NCBI GenBank assembly: GCA_002428405.1
Contig: DIWD01000045.1
Location: forward strand, 1-8,845
DNA length: 8,845 nucleotides
From: a bacterium UBA6115
Lineage (GTDB): Bacteria > Bacillota_A > Clostridia > Christensenellales > Aristaeellaceae
Direction: 5' to 3'
The notes under the pieces are model-generated. The model saw only the letters and a list, made by a program, of their open reading frames with translations. It was not told where the DNA came from and searched no databases. A program made the translations under genes and the position numbers. Positions 6,404 to 8,845 of this stretch are shown here, piece by piece (the stretch's first letter is position 1; the number at the start of each line of letters is the position of its first letter).

Positions 6404-7423
6404 ATGATAACCTACAAAGACACGAAGACAGGATATGAGATCAAGAAGTACACCCAAGGCCCCGAGCGCAATGCCAAGCTTTATTTCACCACGGAGAATT
6501 TCTCTGTGGATGACCGTTACTTTTTCTTTAACCGCCAATGGGACGGCGAGCATCCCGATGGCGGCCTGTGGCGGGCGAACGTGGGAACGGGAGAGCTGGA
6601 ACGGGTGCTGGACGGCGCGCACGCGAAGGGCTTCGCGATGGACAGGGTCGATCCCTACGGGGTTTTCTGCCGGGATGGGCGCACCGTATGCCGGCTGGAC
6701 ACGGATACCCTTGAGACCACAGATATCGGTGAGCTGCCCGAGGGTGTGGTCGCAGGCCACCTCACCACCGCCGACACGGGGCGCGTCGCCTGCAGCTTCC
6801 ATCAGTGGAACAAGATTTTTGCCCTCGTCATCCTCGATCCCGCTACCGGGCAGTCTGAAGTGGTTTACCAGAGCGACTATCACCTTGGCCACGCCCAGAT
6901 CTGCCCGAGGGACGAGAACCTGATCTTCTATATCCATGAGACCACCGGTGACGCGCTGCAGCGCACCTGGATGTTTGATGTGAAAAACCGCGCCGCCAGG
7001 CCGTATTATGTGGAGCATCCGGACGAATGGATCACGCATGAGGTCTGGTCATCCGACGGCAGCGAAATCGCCTTCATGAAACTGCGCGGCCAGGTGATGA
7101 TCGGGGACAGGGACGGAAGGCGCTTTGACATCGTGGCAAAGGGGGAGCAGCTCCTGCATCCCTGCCTGTCCCGCGATAAGGAATGGATCTGCGCGGACCG
7201 CATCAGTTACCTGGGGGTCGACGTGCAGGAAGGGATCGTCCTCATCAACCGGCACACCGGGAAAATGACCGACCTTGCTGTGACGGGCACCTGCAAGACC
7301 GGCGGCGACCACCAGCATCCCTCCTTCAACCGGAAAGGCGACATGGTGCTCTTCTCAGCGCCTGATGAGAACGGCATTGCCCAGGTCTGCACGGTCGATC
7401 TCAACCAGGTGAAGCGGCCATAG
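6404..7423 (+). CDS. ogl: Oligogalacturonate lyase-like protein, polysaccharide lyase family 22
   Basis: This 339-residue protein looks like a seven-bladed beta-propeller of the oligogalacturonate lyase family: blade repeats such as ENFSVDDRYFFFNRQ, HAQICPRDENLIFY, THEVWSSDGSEIAFMK and DHQHPSFNRKGDMVLFS. Family enzymes cleave unsaturated or saturated digalacturonate by beta-elimination in the cytoplasm, using Mn2+. Recalled key residues of the Yersinia enzyme (Arg217, His242, metal ligands His287, His353, His355) map by spacing to Arg187, His212, His252, His303 and His305 here; the fourth recalled ligand, Gln350, would fall on Gly300. It is about 50 residues shorter than the roughly 388-residue classical enzymes, mostly through a shorter N-terminal half. 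No signal peptide. AGGAGG lies 12 nt before the ATG, rather far, so initiation may be weak. It closes the plus-strand pectin unit. Confidence 0.85.
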   Translation: MITYKDTKTGYEIKKYTQGPERNAKLYFTTENFSVDDRYFFFNRQWDGEHPDGGLWRANVGTGELERVLDGAHAKGFAMDRVDPYGVFCRDGRTVCRLDTDTLETTDIGELPEGVVAGHLTTADTGRVACSFHQWNKIFALVILDPATGQSEVVYQSDYHLGHAQICPRDENLIFYIHETTGDALQRTWMFDVKNRAARPYYVEHPDEWITHEVWSSDGSEIAFMKLRGQVMIGDRDGRRFDIVAKGEQLLHPCLSRDKEWICADRISYLGVDVQEGIVLINRHTGKMTDLAVTGTCKTGGDHQHPSFNRKGDMVLFSAPDENGIAQVCTVDLNQVKRP

Positions 7424-7446
7424 ACGATTTCCTGCCGTTATAAAAA

Positions 7447-7485
7447 CAGGGAGACACATCCCCCTTTGTTTCCCTGACTTTTATT
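7447..7485 (+). terminator. Rho-independent terminator after the lyase gene
   Basis: A 10-bp stem (7447-7456 with 7467-7476, one G-T wobble) with a 10-nt loop is followed by ACTTTTATT. It starts 23 nt after the lyase stop codon and separates the pectin genes from the next acetyltransferase. Confidence 0.7.
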
Positions 7486-7500
7486 CTCTGCCGGATCTAT

Positions 7501-7509
7501 TGGTAGAAT
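7501..7509 (+). promoter_or_regulatory. Extended -10 promoter for the acetyltransferase gene
   Basis: TGG followed by TAGAAT (5/6 match with the extended TG) lies 37 nt before the ATG at 7547; the -35 region is poor. A start near 7516 gives a leader of about 30 nt and rules out the in-frame TTG at 7514 as initiator. Confidence 0.4.
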
Positions 7510-7546
7510 CGTCTTGATAAATCGGGGGTTTGAAAGGCTGTTGCTT

Positions 7547-7990
7547 ATGGTCGGGGAAGTTACCAAGGAAACAATTCATCTGGCTGCGATGATCCATTCT
7601 GTTTCATGGAAGGAATCTCATCGGTCATTTTGTTCAGAGGAATTTATATCTGCGCATACGCCGGAGCAGCAAAAGGAGTATTTGCATAGAATCATGAATC
7701 ATGGGGCAACTGTTTATATGCTGAGCATCAAAGGGGAACCGGTCGGGATCATATCGGTCAATCAATCGCTTATTGAAAATCTCTATATTTTACTAGCCGA
7801 ACAACATAAGGGACACGGAACCACTCTGCTGAAGCATGCGGTCAGTAAATGTGAAGGCAAGCCGGTTCTATGGGTTTTAAGCAATAACAATGCCCGTGGT
7901 TTCTATGAAAAGCATGGCTTTGTTGCAACTGAAAATACCATCCGCCTGTCCGACGATCTGTCAGAGATTGAAATGCGTGCCGAGATATAG
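7547..7990 (+). CDS. GNAT-family N-acetyltransferase
   Basis: The protein has 147 residues, a normal size for a single-domain GNAT enzyme. The acetyl-CoA loop is QHKGHG at 86-91 (Q/RxxGxG/A), preceded by the strand NLYILLAEQ, and the C-terminal motif NNNARGFYEKHGF (113-125) carries the conserved Asn and the Tyr that often acts as general acid. The N-terminal VSWKESHRSF segment suits a variable acceptor site, so the substrate is unknown. The ATG at 7547 is preceded by GAAAGG at 9 nt. Codon use is visibly richer in A/T than in the pectin genes before it, and it has its own promoter and terminator boundary, so it is an independent gene, perhaps acquired separately. Confidence 0.85.
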   Translation: MVGEVTKETIHLAAMIHSVSWKESHRSFCSEEFISAHTPEQQKEYLHRIMNHGATVYMLSIKGEPVGIISVNQSLIENLYILLAEQHKGHGTTLLKHAVSKCEGKPVLWVLSNNNARGFYEKHGFVATENTIRLSDDLSEIEMRAEI

Positions 7991-8186
7991 CTTCCCGTTT
8001 ATCGAACAAATAACCACTAAGTCTCTCCGATATTTTTGATCGTTGAAGTGCCTCCGCCGGGATTATCAAATACTCTCCTTCTGTCAAAGCATTGACCAGT
8101 TGCGTGATGAATTATTCCATAGCCAAAGGATAGGCAAAGGTGCTTGAGTAAAGACAAAGCGACAATCACTTCAACATTCCGCACTG

Positions 8187-8219
8187 CAGTGCCCGGAAAG
8201 AAATCCGGGCACTGTTTTT
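8187..8219 (+). terminator. Strong Rho-independent terminator
   Basis: A perfect 10-bp stem, CAGTGCCCGG with its complement (8187-8196 and 8205-8214), 8-nt loop AAAGAAAT, followed directly by TTTTT. It lies 197 nt beyond the acetyltransferase stop, a long way for that gene alone, which suggests it once served another gene now degraded in between. Confidence 0.85.
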
Positions 8220-8287
8220 CTCAACCTCATGATGCCAGGGATGACGCTTGGCGTACTCGAATTTATACCAGTATGCGGATCTGTTGA

Positions 8288-8316
8288 TTGACAGATCTCT
8301 GTTGATAGTGTATTGT
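8288..8316 (+). promoter_or_regulatory. Sigma-A-type promoter upstream of the small ORF and Lys-rich gene
   Basis: TTGACA (8288-8293), a perfect -35, is followed after 17 nt by TATTGT (8311-8316, 4/6). Transcription would begin near 8323. The next candidate coding starts are 8450 and 8652, so the leader is long. Confidence 0.6.
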
Positions 8317-8341
8317 GATAGTGGAACATAAATGTATCACA
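8304..8341. repeat. Direct and inverted repeats over the -10 region, possible operator
   Basis: GATAGTG occurs twice, at 8304-8310 and 8317-8323 (13-bp period), and TGTGATA at 8314-8320 is inverted at 8335-8341 (TATCACA) with a 14-nt spacer; 8 of 9 bases match when the arms are extended. An earlier CTGTTGAT pair (8281-8288, 8299-8306) flanks the -35. Repeats overlapping the -10 and start site are typical repressor sites, but no known operator was recognised. Confidence 0.35.
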
Positions 8342-8449
8342 TTAACGAACAACACTTACTACCAACTTTTCACGTCCGACATGCCCTGCTCATCCCGCAA
8401 ACCCTGAGGCACCGGCTCATCTGCGGTTTAGTCACATAGGGTGACAATA

Positions 8450-8599
8450 ATGATTTTCATCTGGGAGGAGGATGAAAGAACACATGTGCTGAGCGGGCAG
8501 ATGTTCAAATCCAAAGGAACATACCGGGATAAGCGCGTAAAACATCCTGAACTGGACTTGGCTTGGTTCATAAATCAAGACAGGGGACTATCTTCATGA
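8450..8599 (+). CDS. Hypothetical small protein, 49 residues
   Basis: I do not recognise this protein. The ATG is preceded by AGGGTGA at a 5-nt distance, a fair ribosome binding site, and the frame is closed upstream by a TAG, so this is the full length. The product is charged and soluble-looking, beginning MIFIWEEDER and containing a basic middle (KSKGTYRDKRVKHPELD) and a WFINQD segment. It lies between a promoter and a downstream Lys-rich gene, 52 nt from the latter's start, so the two may share a transcript. It may be a real small protein or a fragment of a larger one. Confidence 0.4.
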   Translation: MIFIWEEDERTHVLSGQMFKSKGTYRDKRVKHPELDLAWFINQDRGLSS

Positions 8600-8651
8600 C
8601 TGACGGAAGCGCAGAGCACACAGACAAGATAAAAAAAGGGAGAGATCACAT

Positions 8652-8845
8652 ATGGCGATAACGAACGGCCCAGAAAACAAGGCATCGAAGAAAACGGCAA
8701 TGGACAAAGAAGAAACAACCGTAAAGACTGAACAGACGAAGGGCAAAACCGCAAAGAAAAAGCCTGTCGCGCAGAAAGCGAAAGCACCTGCTAAACAGGC
8801 CGCGACTAAAACAGCAGCAGACAAGAAAGCACCCGAAGCAAAGAC
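8652..8845 (+). CDS. Lys/Ala-rich protein, N-terminal part (3' end outside window)
   Basis: The frame opens at ATG 8652 with GGGAGAG seven bases before it and runs off the window after 64 codons. The visible part is almost entirely Lys, Ala, Thr, Glu, Gln and Pro, with histone H1-like blocks such as TAKKKPVAQKAKAPAKQ, no hydrophobic core and no signal peptide, so it is disordered and, after an acidic/mixed first 30 residues, strongly basic. Such tails bind nucleic acid or precede a small folded domain; in Clostridia, Lys/Ala-rich leaders are known on DUF6465-type proteins, HU/H1-like proteins and Rho. Which applies cannot be told without the 3' end. The hydrophobic antisense frame is merely the complement of AAA/AAG codons. 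Confidence 0.75.
   Translation, partial: MAITNGPENKASKKTAMDKEETTVKTEQTKGKTAKKKPVAQKAKAPAKQAATKTAADKKAPEAK

Larger units (their letters stand above)
7991..8449. other. Mostly non-coding stretch with terminator, promoter and a possible gene remnant
   Basis: No convincing gene was seen in these 459 bases. A plus-strand frame from 7992 to the TGA at 8145-8147 is interrupted by only one stop (8037-8039); its second part, 8040-8147, reads like a plausible protein tail (SIDQLRDELFHSQRIGKGA) and ends 40 nt before the strong terminator at 8187-8219, so it may be a decayed gene end. The rest holds the promoter at 8288-8316 with its inverted and direct repeats and an unexplained leader of about 125 nt. 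Confidence 0.4.

Noticed and set aside
6371..7039. A 222-codon minus-strand frame opposite the lyase gene
   Set aside because: It mirrors the PL22 gene, whose propeller repeats and catalytic residues are evident; the antisense product resembles no family and has no ribosome binding site seen.
8596..8658. A 21-codon frame starting in an ATGA overlap with the 49-codon ORF
   Set aside because: It is very short, ends inside the Lys-rich gene, and the ribosome binding site at 8638-8645 serves the ATG at 8652 better.
8594..8824. A hydrophobic minus-strand frame that looks like a membrane protein
   Set aside because: The Leu/Phe/Ala/Cys-rich sequence is just the complement of AAA/AAG/GCA codons of the Lys/Ala-rich gene; no start signal was seen.
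1..8845. CRISPR array, tRNA/rRNA, transposase or phage attachment sites
   Set aside because: No regularly spaced repeats, no cloverleaf or rRNA-like stretches, no transposase motifs and no long terminal repeats were seen on either strand by reading.

Overview
The window reads as a carbohydrate-utilisation island from a moderately GC-rich Gram-positive anaerobe, most likely a gut or rumen Clostridia member. The reasons are strong AAGGAGG-type ribosome binding sites, an LplB/LplC/YtcQ-type sugar ABC importer without its own ATPase, and many top matches by eye to Firmicutes-style proteins. Taxonomy below class level is inference. No rRNA, tRNA, CRISPR array, insertion sequence or phage gene was seen.

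Layout. Positions 1-237 hold the 3' end of a GNAT acetyltransferase. A minus-strand block then runs from about 5237 down to a terminator at 265-295. In transcription order it contains an SGNH/GDSL esterase (5186-4503), a pectinesterase-like (CE8-type) protein with degraded catalytic motifs (4506-3814, ATGA overlap), an internal promoter (about 3800-3772), two sugar permeases (3708-2773 and 2764-1850) and an extracellular solute-binding protein (1805-330). Diverging from it on the plus strand are a possible 69-codon small ORF (5459-5668), a second SGNH esterase (5661-6365) and an oligogalacturonate lyase-like PL22 protein (6404-7423), closed by a terminator at 7447-7485. After that come an AT-richer GNAT acetyltransferase (7547-7990), about 460 bp of mostly non-coding DNA with a strong terminator and a promoter, a 49-codon small ORF (8450-8599), and the start of a Lys/Ala-rich disordered protein (8652 onward, cut by the window edge).

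How the genes work together. The binding protein and two permeases would import pectin-derived oligosaccharides, using an ATPase encoded elsewhere, as MsmX does for related importers. Neither SGNH esterase has a signal peptide, nor do the CE8-like and PL22 proteins, so processing is expected in the cytoplasm: acetyl groups are removed by the esterases and short unsaturated or saturated galacturonides are cleaved by the PL22 lyase. This is an inference from gene families and context. The main oddities are the eroded CE8-like protein, the binding protein without a lipobox cysteine, the paired divergent SGNH esterases, and two unrecognised small ORFs.
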